From NCBI RefSeq assembly GCF_010131535.1, contig NZ_WUBS01000001.1, positions 186,001 to 250,000 on the forward strand: a stretch of DNA of 64,000 bases, given 5' to 3'. Source of the stretch: Acerihabitans arboris (GTDB lineage Bacteria > Pseudomonadota > Gammaproteobacteria > Enterobacterales > Enterobacteriaceae). The notes below the pieces were generated by a model that ran no database searches, was not told the origin of the DNA, and saw nothing but the letters and a program-made list of their open reading frames with translations. A program made the position numbers and the translations under genes. This document shows, piece after piece, positions 12,260 through 25,097 of this stretch (the stretch's first letter is position 1; every line of letters starts with the position of its first letter).

Positions 12260-12637
12260 ATGATTAATTCGCCACGCGTTTGCGTGCAGGTTCAAAGTAT
12301 GTACGTAGAGACGCAATCGATGCCCGAACAGGAGCGTTATGTCTTTGCTTATACTATCACCGTGCGTAATCTCGGGCGGCATAACGTACAGCTGGTCGGG
12401 CGTTATTGGCTGATCACCAACGCCAACGGCAAGGAAACCCAGGTGCAGGGTGAAGGCGTGGTCGGCGAACAGCCGCTCATCCTGCCCGGCAACGAGTTTC
12501 AATATACCAGCGGGGCCATTCTTGAGACGCCACTTGGCACGATGGAAGGCCACTATGAGATGCTGGATCACCAGGGGCAGTCTTTCCGTATTGCCATTCC
12601 CGTCTTTCGCTTAGCGATCCCAACTCTTATACACTAA
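12260..12637 (+). CDS. apaG: ApaG-domain protein
   Basis: Small FN3-like beta-sandwich protein of unresolved role, historically linked to cobalt/magnesium resistance and always found with apaH. The product is 125 residues, identical in length to E. coli ApaG, with the conserved YTIT...GRYW and [11 protein letters not shown] segments. I chose the ATG at 12260 over the adjacent GTG at 12257 because it gives the family length and lies 7 bases after AGGAGC. Confidence 0.94.
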   Translation: MINSPRVCVQVQSMYVETQSMPEQERYVFAYTITVRNLGRHNVQLVGRYWLITNANGKETQVQGEGVVGEQPLILPGNEFQYTSGAILETPLGTMEGHYEMLDHQGQSFRIAIPVFRLAIPTLIH

Positions 12638-12639
12638 CT

Positions 12640-13485
12640 ATGTCGACATATTTAATCGGGGATGTTCATGGCTGCTACGACGAGCTGACGTCACTATTGT
12701 CCCAAGTGGCCTTTAATCCCGCGGCGGATACCCTGTGGCTCACCGGCGATCTGGTGGCGCGCGGCCCGGCGTCGCTGGACGTAATGCGTTTCGTGCGTGA
12801 ACTGGGCGACTGCGTGCGTTTGGTGCTGGGCAATCATGATTTGCACCTGTTGGCGGTTTACGCCGGCATCAGCCGTAACAAACCTAAGGATCGCATTACC
12901 CCGCTGCTGGAAGCGCCGGATGCCGATACGCTGATCAACTGGCTGCGCCGTCAGCCGGTATTGCAGGTGGACGAGGAAAAACGGCTGGTGATGGCCCACG
13001 CCGGCATTACGCCGCAGTGGGATTTGGCTACCGCCGTGACCTGCGCCCGCGAGGTGGAGTCCATACTCGCCAGCGACAGCTATCCGCTGTTCCTGGATGC
13101 CATGTACGGCGATATGCCGAATAACTGGTCGCCCGAGCTAAGCGGCCTGGCGCGGCTACGCTTCAGCACCAATGCCCTGACCCGCATGCGCTACTGTTTT
13201 CCCAACGGCCAGCTGGATATGATAGCCAAGGATTCCCCCGACAGCGCCCCCGCCCCATTACGGCCATGGTTTATGATCCCGGGCCCGGTATCGGAAAACT
13301 ACAGCATTGTGTTCGGTCACTGGGCGTCGCTGATGGGTAAAGGCACGCCGGAGAATGTCTATGGGCTGGATACCGGCTGCTGCTGGGGCGGCGACCTGAC
13401 CATGCTGCGCTGGGAAGATAAACGCTACTTTACCCAGCCCTCGAACCGCCAGGATGAAAGCGGCATCGAGGCCAGCGCGTTGTAG
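12640..13485 (+). CDS. apaH: diadenosine tetraphosphatase (symmetrical) ApaH
   Basis: Splits Ap4A into two ADP molecules and removes Np4A caps from RNA. The product is 281 residues (E. coli 280), with metallophosphatase motifs GDVHG (near the N-terminus), GDLVARGP and GNHD, and the late FGHWASL. It starts two bases after the apaG stop with no Shine-Dalgarno of its own, so translation is probably coupled to apaG. It is the last gene of the lptD operon and converges on folA. Confidence 0.96.
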   Translation: MSTYLIGDVHGCYDELTSLLSQVAFNPAADTLWLTGDLVARGPASLDVMRFVRELGDCVRLVLGNHDLHLLAVYAGISRNKPKDRITPLLEAPDADTLINWLRRQPVLQVDEEKRLVMAHAGITPQWDLATAVTCAREVESILASDSYPLFLDAMYGDMPNNWSPELSGLARLRFSTNALTRMRYCFPNGQLDMIAKDSPDSAPAPLRPWFMIPGPVSENYSIVFGHWASLMGKGTPENVYGLDTGCCWGGDLTMLRWEDKRYFTQPSNRQDESGIEASAL

Positions 13486-13539
13486 ATGAATCAGCTGCCG
13501 GGCGGCCGTTGGTTTCCGGCTTACCGCACCGTTCACGCC

Positions 13540-14022
13540 TTAGCGACGATCCAGTATTTCCCAGCAAAAACTAGGGCTGTTCTTCTCATCGGCATCGTGG
13601 AATTCGCTGAAGGTGGACTGCCACTGATCCGGTTCGTACTCCGGGAAAAAGGTATCACCGTCAACTTCCGCGTCAATATGCGTCAGGTAAAGCCGCGTGG
13701 CCTGCGGCAGGAAATGCGCGTAGATCTTGCCGCCGCCGATCACCATCACTTCGTCCGCCCCGCCGGCGGCGGCCAGGGCCATCGCCGGCGTCGACGCCCA
13801 GGTTACGCGATCGTCAGCCGCCGGATGGCGGCTGACCACGATATTCAGGCGTCCCGGCAGGGGCTGGCCGATGGATTCATAGGTGCGACGCCCCATGATC
13901 ACCGGTTTATTGAGGGTATTGCGTTTAAACCATGCCATATCGGCGGGCAAATGCCATGGCATGGCGTTCTCGAGACCAATCACGCGATCTACGGCCAGCG
14001 CGGCAATCAGGCTAATAATCAT
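13540..14022 (-). CDS. folA: dihydrofolate reductase FolA
   Basis: NADPH-dependent reduction of dihydrofolate to tetrahydrofolate; the trimethoprim target. The product is 160 residues (E. coli 159; one extra isoleucine after Met1). The substrate-binding acidic residue lies in [12 protein letters not shown], and the [12 protein letters not shown] and VIGGGKIY cofactor motifs are present. I chose the ATG at 14022; an upstream start at 14055 would add 11 unconserved residues. The orientation convergent with apaH is as in E. coli, but the upstream neighbour is not kefC. Confidence 0.97.
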   Translation of the reverse strand: MIISLIAALAVDRVIGLENAMPWHLPADMAWFKRNTLNKPVIMGRRTYESIGQPLPGRLNIVVSRHPAADDRVTWASTPAMALAAAGGADEVMVIGGGKIYAHFLPQATRLYLTHIDAEVDGDTFFPEYEPDQWQSTFSEFHDADEKNSPSFCWEILDRR

Positions 14023-14133
14023 ATAGACTCTTACAGGCTTTAAAATTGCTGCCACTATACGGAAACTGCCGTCACCCGTCGAGCGCCCCGGCCGACGCCG
14101 GTCACAAAAATCAGAAAGCGCCTAAGGCCGGGC

Positions 14134-14604
14134 CTATACCCCCGGACGTTTACGGTACAGCCATAATCCCGGCAGGGATAAGCCTATCGACAGCGCGCCG
14201 ACGATGAAACCCGCCTTCAGGAACTGGGTAACCAGGATCGCCATCAGCGCATCGCTATACCCTAAATGGGAGATTTCCACCGCCGCCACCATGGCGCTGT
14301 AGGCGGAGATACCCGGGAACATGGGGATCACGGCCGCCACGGTAAACACCTTTGGGTGCGCCAGCAGCCAGCGCGACCAATGGATGCCGATGACGCCGAT
14401 AAGGATGGCGGCCAGCAGGGAAGCCCACTCGATATTCATCCCGTAATGGATGAGCAACATGCGCGTTCCGTGGCCGATGGCGCCGAGCAGCGCGCAATAA
14501 CGCAGCGCTTTTACCGGCACGTTAAACACCATGGCAAAACCCAGCGCCGGCACGGCCGCCAGCAGCATATCTTCCAGTAACGCCAGCAACAGACTCATGA
14601 CCAT
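14134..14604 (-). CDS. yjjB: YjjB subunit of the ThrE-family YjjP/YjjB exporter
   Basis: Small ThrE-like membrane protein that pairs with YjjP; in E. coli the pair is reported to export succinate. The product is 156 residues from the ATG at 14604 (E. coli YjjB 157). It carries four to five hydrophobic segments and the conserved run [16 protein letters not shown]. An alternative ATG at 14598 overlaps the yjjP stop in the ATGA pattern and would give 154 residues; either way the genes are translationally linked. In E. coli the pair lies elsewhere, near dnaTC. Confidence 0.9.
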   Translation of the reverse strand: MVMSLLLALLEDMLLAAVPALGFAMVFNVPVKALRYCALLGAIGHGTRMLLIHYGMNIEWASLLAAILIGVIGIHWSRWLLAHPKVFTVAAVIPMFPGISAYSAMVAAVEISHLGYSDALMAILVTQFLKAGFIVGALSIGLSLPGLWLYRKRPGV

Positions 14605-15377
14605 CCCCGGAAATCCCACACCGCCATCGCCAGGACAATGCCGATGCAAATGGACAGCGTCAGCAGGCTGGCCATGGTCCAGCGCGCCAGCCCGGTATTG
14701 ACATGCCCTTTGAACATATCCGCCACCGCATTGATCAGCGGGAAACCGGGCACCAGCAGCAATACGCTGGCCGGCATCGCCACCAGCGAGGTGCCGTGGA
14801 ATATCGGCAACCGCATCAGCAGCCCGGAGGCGGACGTGGCGACAAAGGCGGTAATGCAAAAATTGATCAGCGGATTCATCTGCCGGGCGGTCAATAACTG
14901 GCGCACGTACATGGCCAGGCCGCTGGCAAACAGCGTCACGGCAAAGGCATCCCATCCGCCGCCGTTCAGGCGACTGAAGCAGCCGCAGGAAAGGCCGACG
15001 ACAATCACCATCAGCCAGCGCGGGTAGCGCAGCGGTTTGATATTGGCCAGGCGTTTGGTCACGTCGGCGACATCCAGCAAGCGATGTTCGGTCATGATGA
15101 CGATATGCTGCACCTGCGTCACCACATGCATATTAATGCCGCGATCGTTATTTTTACGCGTCGAGGTCAGGCAAAAATCGTTGATAATGGTGGTCAGCAC
15201 CACCGCATTGGCGGAAATGGAGCTTTCCACCCGCTGGACCCCCAATGCCAGGCCCAGACGTGTTGATAACTGCTCCACGATCATGCTTTCGGCGCCATGC
15301 TGCAACAACAACAGCGCGCATTCAATACATAGCCGGGTAATGACCCGTTGCTGATCGTGCGTTATTTCGCTACCCAT
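14595..15377 (-). CDS. yjjP: YjjP subunit of the ThrE-family YjjP/YjjB exporter
   Basis: Larger half of the split ThrE-type transporter. The product is 260 residues (E. coli YjjP 256). The N-terminal soluble DUF1212 part contains [16 protein letters not shown] and [16 protein letters not shown], and about five membrane segments follow from residue 120. YjjP and YjjB correspond to the halves of the single-chain ThrE exporter of Corynebacterium. A dicarboxylate such as succinate is the likely cargo, by analogy only. Confidence 0.9.
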   Translation of the reverse strand: MGSEITHDQQRVITRLCIECALLLLQHGAESMIVEQLSTRLGLALGVQRVESSISANAVVLTTIINDFCLTSTRKNNDRGINMHVVTQVQHIVIMTEHRLLDVADVTKRLANIKPLRYPRWLMVIVVGLSCGCFSRLNGGGWDAFAVTLFASGLAMYVRQLLTARQMNPLINFCITAFVATSASGLLMRLPIFHGTSLVAMPASVLLLVPGFPLINAVADMFKGHVNTGLARWTMASLLTLSICIGIVLAMAVWDFRGWS

Positions 15378-15590
15378 CGATATGCACCATACTGCGCCGC
15401 TCTCCGATAACCCTACGTTTAATGAACGCTAGTTTCTTAGCACGTAACAAAAATTGCGGCAAGCCATAATCGGCACAATCGATGCGCCGCCTCATCTCTT
15501 CGGCACATAAGTGCTGAACCAGATTGATGGTGCGCTTCCCCGCCGCCGGCGTTATCCTTTAACGCAAACCGATAAATTGCCGGGACGATC

Positions 15591-16205
15591 ATGTTGGAAA
15601 CCTCATTGTTTGTCGCCTCCATCGCCGCGCTTGGGATGCTTTCTCCCGGCCCGGACTTCTTTTTGGTGATCAAAAACGCCGCTCGCTACCGCAGGCCCGC
15701 CGCCATGATGACCTCCCTTGGCGTGATCTGCGGCGTCGCCACCCACATGTCGTATTGCGTCGCCGGGCTGGCGGTGGTGATCACCACCACTCCCTGGCTG
15801 TTTAACCTGCTGAAATACGCCGGCGCGGCGTATCTGATCTGGATTGGCCTGCAGGCGCTGATGTCCCGCGGCGCCGGCATGCTCTGCATCAGCGACGCGC
15901 CCGGGCAGAGGGTAAGCCTGAAAGGCGCGTTTATCCAGGGTTACCTGAATAACCTGCTTAATCCCAAGGCGACGCTGTTTTTCCTGGCGGTATTTACCCA
16001 GGTGCTGCAGGTGGAATCGGGCGTGGGCGAGAAACTCTGGTACGCAGGCATTATCCTGCTGCTGGCGGTGGTCTGGTGGCCGCTGCTGGTGGTATTGATC
16101 CAAAGCGGGCCGGTGCGGCGCGCGCTGGTCAAAATGCAGAAATTAGTGGATAAACTGCTGGGCGGGGTGCTGATTGCCCTGGGAATCAAGGTCGCGTTAG
16201 GCTGA
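15591..16205 (+). CDS. LysE/RhtB-family amino acid exporter
   Basis: Inner-membrane amino-acid efflux protein of the LysE superfamily, 204 residues with six predicted membrane segments. The family signature near the N-terminus, LSPGPDFFLVIKNA, is clear, and YAGAAYLIWIGLQAL and NLLNPKATLFFLAVF are typical later motifs. The substrate cannot be told from sequence; homoserine, threonine or other neutral amino acids are usual for RhtB/RhtC relatives. It converges on carB across a gap with two stem-loops. E. coli has no such gene between folA and carB. Confidence 0.85.
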   Translation: MLETSLFVASIAALGMLSPGPDFFLVIKNAARYRRPAAMMTSLGVICGVATHMSYCVAGLAVVITTTPWLFNLLKYAGAAYLIWIGLQALMSRGAGMLCISDAPGQRVSLKGAFIQGYLNNLLNPKATLFFLAVFTQVLQVESGVGEKLWYAGIILLLAVVWWPLLVVLIQSGPVRRALVKMQKLVDKLLGGVLIALGIKVALG

Positions 16206-16253
16206 TTGGCTGCCAGCCCTGAACGCCGGGAATTTACGCGGGATGGCAAAGAT

Positions 16254-16325
16254 CGGGACGGCCCGACACCGTCCCGGCAACCGGATCTGTCGCGGCCATC
16301 CCCCGCCCTCATTGGCGGGGGATGG
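16254..16325. other. two stem-loops between convergent lysE-type gene and carB
   Basis: The first has arms CGGGACGG (16254-16261) and CCGTCCCG (16269-16276). The second has 12-bp perfect arms CCATCCCCCGCC (16296-16307) and GGCGGGGGATGG (16314-16325) around a 6-base loop. Neither is followed by a T-tract on either strand. They may protect or end the two converging transcripts. Confidence 0.55.
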
Positions 16326-16330
16326 GGCAA

Positions 16331-19555
<3,225 letters not shown>

Positions 19556-19569
19556 GGTCTTGCTCCTGA

Positions 19570-20718
19570 TTATTTTGCCTGGGAACGATAAGTCTTGATC
19601 AACTCGATAAAATGGTCGAACAGCGGCGCGGCGTCATGGGGCCCGGGACTGGCCTCAGGGTGTCCCTGGAAGCAGAACGCCGGCTTATCCGTGCGGTGCA
19701 AGCCCTGGAGCGTACCGTCGAACAGCGAGGTATGGGTCACGCGCAGGTTCGCCGGCAGCGACGTTTCATCCACCGCGAAACCGTGGTTCTGGGCGGTAAT
19801 CATCACCCGGCCGGCATCCAGATCCTTTACCGGATGGTTGCCGCCGTGGTGGCCGAACTTCATTTTAACGGTCCTGGCCCCGCTGGCCAGCGCCAGCAGC
19901 TGGTGGCCGAGGCAAATGCCGAATATCGGCGTTTCGGTTTCCAGTAACGTTTTGATGGCGGCGATAGCGTAATCGCAGGGTTCGGGATCGCCCGGGCCGT
20001 TGGCGAGGAAAATGCCGTCGGGGTCCATGGCCAGGACGACGTCCGCCGGCGTCTGCGCCGGTACCACCGTCAGGCGGCAGCCGCGATCCACCAGCATGCG
20101 CATGATATTGCGCTTGATGCCGTAATCGTAGGCCACCACATGATACGGCAGTGATTCGGGCGCTGCGGGCGCGGGCAGGCCGACATGCAGCGCCCAACTG
20201 CCCTGGGTCCAGCTGTATTGCTCGGCGGTGGTGACTTCCTTGGCCAGGTCCATGCCCTTGAGCCCCGGGAACTCGCGCGCCTTTTGCAGCGCCAGCGCCG
20301 CATCCGGCGCGTCGCCGGCAATGATGCAGCCGTTCTGCGCGCCTTTTTCCCGCAGCAGGCGGGTCAGCTTGCGGGTATCGATATCGGCAATGCCGACAAT
20401 ATTGTTTTGCTTCAGGTAGTCCGACAGCGTGCCGGTACTGCGGAAATTGCTGGCGATGAGCGGCAAATCGCGAATGACCAGTCCCTGGGCCTGGATGCGG
20501 GACGACTCTTCATCTGCTTCGTTGGTGCCGACATTGCCGATATGGGGATAAGTGAGAGTAACGATTTGGCGGGAATAGGAGGGATCGGTGAGGATTTCTT
20601 GATAGCCGGTCATCGACGTATTGAAGACCACTTCCCCCACTGCCGTTCCCTCTGCCCCGATGGCCCGACCGTGGAATTGGGTTCCGTCTTCCAGAACCAA
20701 CAGCGCTGACTTTATCAA
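19570..20718 (-). CDS. carA: carbamoyl-phosphate synthase small (glutaminase) subunit CarA
   Basis: Hydrolyses glutamine and channels ammonia to CarB. The product is 382 residues, exactly the E. coli length. The class I amidotransferase triad is visible: Cys in [10 protein letters not shown], and His and Glu in FQGHPEAS. The chosen start is TTG at 20718, preceded by the strong Shine-Dalgarno GGAGGGTG. This matches the unusual TTG start of E. coli carA; an upstream ATG at 20745 would lie inside the operator region. Confidence 0.96.
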   Translation of the reverse strand: MIKSALLVLEDGTQFHGRAIGAEGTAVGEVVFNTSMTGYQEILTDPSYSRQIVTLTYPHIGNVGTNEADEESSRIQAQGLVIRDLPLIASNFRSTGTLSDYLKQNNIVGIADIDTRKLTRLLREKGAQNGCIIAGDAPDAALALQKAREFPGLKGMDLAKEVTTAEQYSWTQGSWALHVGLPAPAAPESLPYHVVAYDYGIKRNIMRMLVDRGCRLTVVPAQTPADVVLAMDPDGIFLANGPGDPEPCDYAIAAIKTLLETETPIFGICLGHQLLALASGARTVKMKFGHHGGNHPVKDLDAGRVMITAQNHGFAVDETSLPANLRVTHTSLFDGTLQGLHRTDKPAFCFQGHPEASPGPHDAAPLFDHFIELIKTYRSQAK

Positions 20719-20730
20719 AACACCCTCCAA

Positions 20731-20765
20731 GGAATATTCAGTCATTGTATTTGCATATTAATTCA
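20731..20765 (-). promoter_or_regulatory. tandem ArgR (ARG) boxes of the carAB promoter
   Basis: Read on the minus strand, TGAATTAATATGCA (20765-20752) and TGACTGAATATTCC (20744-20731) are two ARG-box-like palindromes whose starts are 21 bp apart, the tandem spacing used by hexameric ArgR. They lie just upstream of the carA Shine-Dalgarno and closely match the E. coli carA P2 operator. Arginine repression of carAB is therefore likely. Confidence 0.85.
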
Positions 20766-21185
20766 GATTTAACGATCTTAATCAATGCAAAAAACACCTT
20801 CAAGGTAGATTTTCGGCAAATTGGGCGCATTTTAATGATGAGCTAGTCACTTGTCCACCCCAGGCGGATATTTTTTGCTAAATAAAGGCAATTAAGCCGC
20901 CCAGCGAGGTCAAACCGGCCAAAAAGCGCTAATTTAGGGCAGGAGTAATCGGTTGCCCGGCTAGAAGTTTGTAAAATGCCTGCGCTATGGGATTGAAAGC
21001 AGGATAAACCGCCGGGGACGTCCGTCAAAGAAGAAAAAAAACGTAGAAAGAGTCATTTATAACTAGCCGGCATGTTTTTTACCGGATAAGTCGAATTTAA
21101 ATAAAAAACTCAAGGGCAATAAAAATAACTGCCCTGCAATCAGTATCTTAATATTGAAATGACCATATGGAAATAGCCGTTTATT
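20766..21185 (-). other. dapB-carA intergenic region
   Basis: About 420 bases upstream of the ARG boxes. By analogy with E. coli it should hold the upstream, pyrimidine-controlled carAB promoter, but I could not assign its hexamers with confidence. No conserved ORF is seen; a 61-codon minus-strand frame at 20843-21028 has no family features. Toward dapB, AGGGCA (21113-21118) and TGCCCT (21130-21135) form a 6-bp hairpin. On the minus strand it is followed by a T-rich run, so it is a candidate weak terminator for dapB. Confidence 0.5.
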
Positions 21186-22043
<858 letters not shown>

Positions 22044-22097
22044 TCAGGGTAACCGCCGCTCCGGATTGCCGCCAGCAGATTTGCCCAGAAATTAGAA

Positions 22098-22236
22098 TTA
22101 TAGGCCTGAGGCCGGTTGGCATCAGCAACGGCAATTTGCCCGGCGTGGCCGATCGGCTCGCCGGGAAAAATGAATGTTTATTCATCTTCGTGCGTTTATC
22201 GTTCGCCGCCGGGCATCCGTGCGGACCGGCTATAAT
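22098..22236. promoter_or_regulatory. divergent dapB / SMP-30-like promoters with an ArgR-like box
   Basis: On the minus strand a perfect -10 TATAAT for dapB is at 22103-22098. On the plus strand another perfect TATAAT (22231-22236) lies about 38 bases before the SMP-30-like start. No strong -35 is visible for either. Between them TGAATGTTTATTCA (22171-22184) is a perfect inverted repeat matching the ARG-box consensus at all ten arm bases. Confidence 0.6.
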
Positions 22237-22274
22237 GATTATCTACAGCAAATAACGACGTCAGCGGAGTCAGG

Positions 22275-23153
22275 ATGAGTGATTTTTTTACTTCCCCGGT
22301 CCACGCCATAGGGGATTACCGCGCCGCCCTCGGAGAAACGCCGGTCTGGTGCAGCCGCAGCCAATCGCTGCTGTGGGTTGATATCCTGCGGCATCGCCTG
22401 CTGCGCTATTGGCCCGGCCGGCAGCATATCGAGCAACGCCGGCTGGATTGCCTGTTTAGCGGGGTATTACTGACCGAACGGGAAGAGCTGTTCCTGGTGG
22501 TGTCGCAGCAGGGCATGCTGCTTTATCGGTATGACGGGGATAACGCACGCCTTGAGATGCTATGTCCCTACCCGGCCGACGCCGCCGGAACCCGCCCCAA
22601 CGAGGCCGCCATCGCCCCCGACGGTTCATTGTGGTTCAGTACCATGGACCTGGAGGAGGAGCGCCCTATCGGCGGCTGGTATCGCTTTGCCGCCGGTGAC
22701 GCCGGGCCGCGCAAGATGATGGGCCATGTGACCATTCCCAATACCCTGGCCTGGTATGGCGATATCGTATGGTTTGCCGACAGCGCTGAAAAAAGGTTTT
22801 ACGCCAGCGACGCCGCCGCCATAAACCCCGATCGCCTGCGGGTGTTCGACGCCGATGGCCTGACGCCCGACGGTTCGGCGCTGACCTCGGCGGGGGAGCT
22901 CATCAATGCGCGCTTCGGCCACGCTTGCCTGAGCCGCTACGCTATCGGCGATGGCTGGCCCGCCCTGCTCGAACATTTACCGTTGCCGGTGCGCCAGCCC
23001 AGCTGCTGCGCCTTCGGCGGTCCCGGGCGCAACGAATTATTCATTACCAGCGCCGGCAAAAACCTCGATTCGCCGGGCGAATTCGACGGGGCTCTGCTGC
23101 ACGTGGCAACCCGCGCCACCGGCGCGCCGCAGCACCGGTTCAGATTGGAATAA
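22275..23153 (+). CDS. SMP-30/gluconolactonase-family sugar lactonase
   Basis: Probable divalent-metal-dependent lactonase, 292 residues, a six-bladed beta-propeller of the SMP-30/gluconolactonase/LRE-like family. Likely metal ligands are E21 (LGETPVW), N109 (RPNE), N156 (IPNTLAW) and D199 (TPDG). The blade after D199 (SAGELINARFG) is less canonical than usual. The ATG lies 6 bases after GGAG. No signal peptide, so cytoplasmic. Family members open aldonolactones such as gluconolactone, but substrate is not predictable here. The gene is an insertion between dapB and ispH relative to E. coli. Confidence 0.85.
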   Translation: MSDFFTSPVHAIGDYRAALGETPVWCSRSQSLLWVDILRHRLLRYWPGRQHIEQRRLDCLFSGVLLTEREELFLVVSQQGMLLYRYDGDNARLEMLCPYPADAAGTRPNEAAIAPDGSLWFSTMDLEEERPIGGWYRFAAGDAGPRKMMGHVTIPNTLAWYGDIVWFADSAEKRFYASDAAAINPDRLRVFDADGLTPDGSALTSAGELINARFGHACLSRYAIGDGWPALLEHLPLPVRQPSCCAFGGPGRNELFITSAGKNLDSPGEFDGALLHVATRATGAPQHRFRLE

Positions 23154-23183
23154 TCCAGTCAGCGGGTTATGGCGAACCCGCGC

Positions 23184-24134
23184 TTACTCCACCATCCTCA
23201 CATTCACCCGCAGCTCTTTCGGCACCTCGAACACAATATTTTCCTCGCGTCCGATAAGTTCCTCCGCCCCCTGGCCACCCAGCGCCTGCAGGCGCTCAAT
23301 CACCGCCTTGACCAGGATATCCGGCGCCGAAGCCCCGGCGGTCACGCCGATAGTGCCGATACCCTGCAGCCAGCTCTCCTGGATATCCGCCGCGGTATCG
23401 ATCAGATAGGCCGGTTTGCCCACCCGCTGGGCCAGTTCGGCCAGCCGGTTGGAGTTAGACGAATTTTTCGAGCCGACCACCAGCACCACATCCGCATCGG
23501 CGGCCAGCTCGCGCACCGCTTCCTGGCGATTGGTGGTGGCGTAACAAATATCGTCTTTACGCGGCCCGATAATCAGCGGGAAACGTTCGCGCAGCGCATC
23601 TATAACGTCCGAGGTATCGTCCACCGACAGCGTGGTCTGGGTCATAAAGCACAGGTTGCCATCGTCCTTGACCCGTAATGTCCAGACGTCCGCCGGTGAT
23701 TCCACCAGATACATGCCGCCGTTGGGATTACTGTATTGCCCCATGGTGCCTTCTACTTCCGGATGCCCGGTATGGCCGATCAAAATCGCTTCCGTGCCTT
23801 TGCGGCTGGCGCGCGCCACTTCCATATGCACTTTGGTGACCAGCGGACAGGTGGCGTCGAAAACCGTCAGATCGCGGCTTTTGGCTTCGGCGCGCACCGC
23901 CTGCGAAACCCCATGGGCGGAAAAAATCAGGATAGAGCCGTCGGGCACTTCATCGATCTGTTCGATGAATATAGCGCCGCTGGCGCGCAGGGAGTCCACC
24001 ACATAGCGGTTGTGCACCACTTCGTGACGCACGTAAATCGGCGCGCCGTAGATTTCCAGCGCGCGCTCGACAATGCTGATTGCCCGGTCGACACCGGCGC
24101 AAAAACCACGAGGGTTAGCCAGTAAGATGCGCAT
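23184..24134 (-). CDS. ispH: 4-hydroxy-3-methylbut-2-enyl diphosphate reductase IspH
   Basis: Last enzyme of the MEP isoprenoid pathway, a [4Fe-4S] reductase giving IPP and DMAPP. The product is 316 residues, the E. coli length. The three cluster cysteines are C12 (RGFCAGV), C96 (DATCPLV) and C197 (DDICYATTN). I chose the ATG at 24134; the open frame runs 37 codons further upstream through fkpB without conservation. The start lies inside the 3' end of fkpB (20-base overlap). It is the last gene of the ribF-ileS-lspA-fkpB-ispH operon. Confidence 0.97.
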   Translation of the reverse strand: MRILLANPRGFCAGVDRAISIVERALEIYGAPIYVRHEVVHNRYVVDSLRASGAIFIEQIDEVPDGSILIFSAHGVSQAVRAEAKSRDLTVFDATCPLVTKVHMEVARASRKGTEAILIGHTGHPEVEGTMGQYSNPNGGMYLVESPADVWTLRVKDDGNLCFMTQTTLSVDDTSDVIDALRERFPLIIGPRKDDICYATTNRQEAVRELAADADVVLVVGSKNSSNSNRLAELAQRVGKPAYLIDTAADIQESWLQGIGTIGVTAGASAPDILVKAVIERLQALGGQGAEELIGREENIVFEVPKELRVNVRMVE

Positions 24135-24585
24135 TTTTATCCTCCTGCTGCGGATCGATTGCCAAGACGTCGATATCGAAACAGACCGTGCGGCCGGCCA
24201 GCGGGTGGTTAAAGTCCACGGTAATGGACTCCTCCGCCACTTCACGAATCAAACCGGGCATTTCATTTCCGCTGACGGCGGTAAACAGCATAATGGTACC
24301 CACATCAGGCACGCCGGTTTCGATAAAATCCCGGCGGGAGAAAAACTGGATCAGATCGGGATTAACCGGTCCGAAAGCCGACTCCGGCGCCAGGGAAAAC
24401 GATTTTTTATCGCCCACATGCAGCCCGAGCAACAACTGCTCAAGCGCCGGCGAGAGGCTATCGTCGCCAAGACGAAACAGCGCCGGCTTGCTCTCGCGCC
24501 GGGTGGATTCGGCGATGGTGCCATCTTCGAGCTTAAGGTCGAAATGCACCAGCACCGCGCTGTCGGACTGCACCCGTTCGGTCAT
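24115..24585 (-). CDS. fkpB: FKBP-type peptidyl-prolyl cis-trans isomerase FkpB
   Basis: SlpA-like FKBP prolyl isomerase and chaperone of the cytoplasm. The product is 156 residues against 149 in E. coli. The extra residues are a C-terminal tail ([11 protein letters not shown]) that produces the 20-base overlap with ispH. FKBP core motifs [22 protein letters not shown] and VDFNHPLAG are intact. Confidence 0.95.
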   Translation of the reverse strand: MTERVQSDSAVLVHFDLKLEDGTIAESTRRESKPALFRLGDDSLSPALEQLLLGLHVGDKKSFSLAPESAFGPVNPDLIQFFSRRDFIETGVPDVGTIMLFTAVSGNEMPGLIREVAEESITVDFNHPLAGRTVCFDIDVLAIDPQQEDKNAHLTG

Positions 24586-24590
24586 GATGC

Positions 24591-25097
24591 TTAACCTTTC
24601 TGTTTGGCCGTTTTATCGGCCGGACGGATAAACCCGTCCAGCACGATCAGGAACGCACCGATGCAAATAGCCGAATCCGCGACGTTGAACGTCGGGAAGT
24701 GCCAGCCGCCGACATAAAAATCGATGAAATCGATCACTACGCCATGCACCAGACGATCAAACAGATTGCCCAGCGCGCCGCCGATAATCAGGGCATACGC
24801 GCAGTTGGTCATCCGCTGGCGACTATCCGAACGGTACATCAACACCATTAACGCAACGGCGATCACCAGGGCGATAATGGCAAACAGCCAGCGCTGCCAG
24901 CCCCCTTTGTCGGCCAGGAAACTGAAGGCCGCGCCATAGTTGTGCGCATAAAAAATATTAAAAAACGGGATCAGCGGCAGCGTTTCATGCAGCGTAAAAT
25001 TCTGCATGATCAGTTGCTTGCTGCCCAGGTCGATAATCAGTACTACCAGCGCCAGCCAAAGCCAGCGCAGACCGGTGGAGGTTAAGGATTTATTCAT
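24591..25097 (-). CDS. lspA: lipoprotein signal peptidase (signal peptidase II) LspA
   Basis: Inner-membrane aspartyl protease that removes the signal peptide from prolipoproteins. The product is 168 residues (E. coli 164) with four membrane segments. The catalytic aspartates lie in the conserved GNLFDR...IDFIDFY and FNVADSAI blocks (about 111-142). The ATG shares one base with the ileS stop (TGATG), so translation is coupled. Confidence 0.96.
   Translation of the reverse strand: MNKSLTSTGLRWLWLALVVLIIDLGSKQLIMQNFTLHETLPLIPFFNIFYAHNYGAAFSFLADKGGWQRWLFAIIALVIAVALMVLMYRSDSRQRMTNCAYALIIGGALGNLFDRLVHGVVIDFIDFYVGGWHFPTFNVADSAICIGAFLIVLDGFIRPADKTAKQKG

Noticed and set aside
20843-21028. 61-codon frame between dapB and carA
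   Set aside because: No Shine-Dalgarno, no motif, and it lies in the expected carAB control region.
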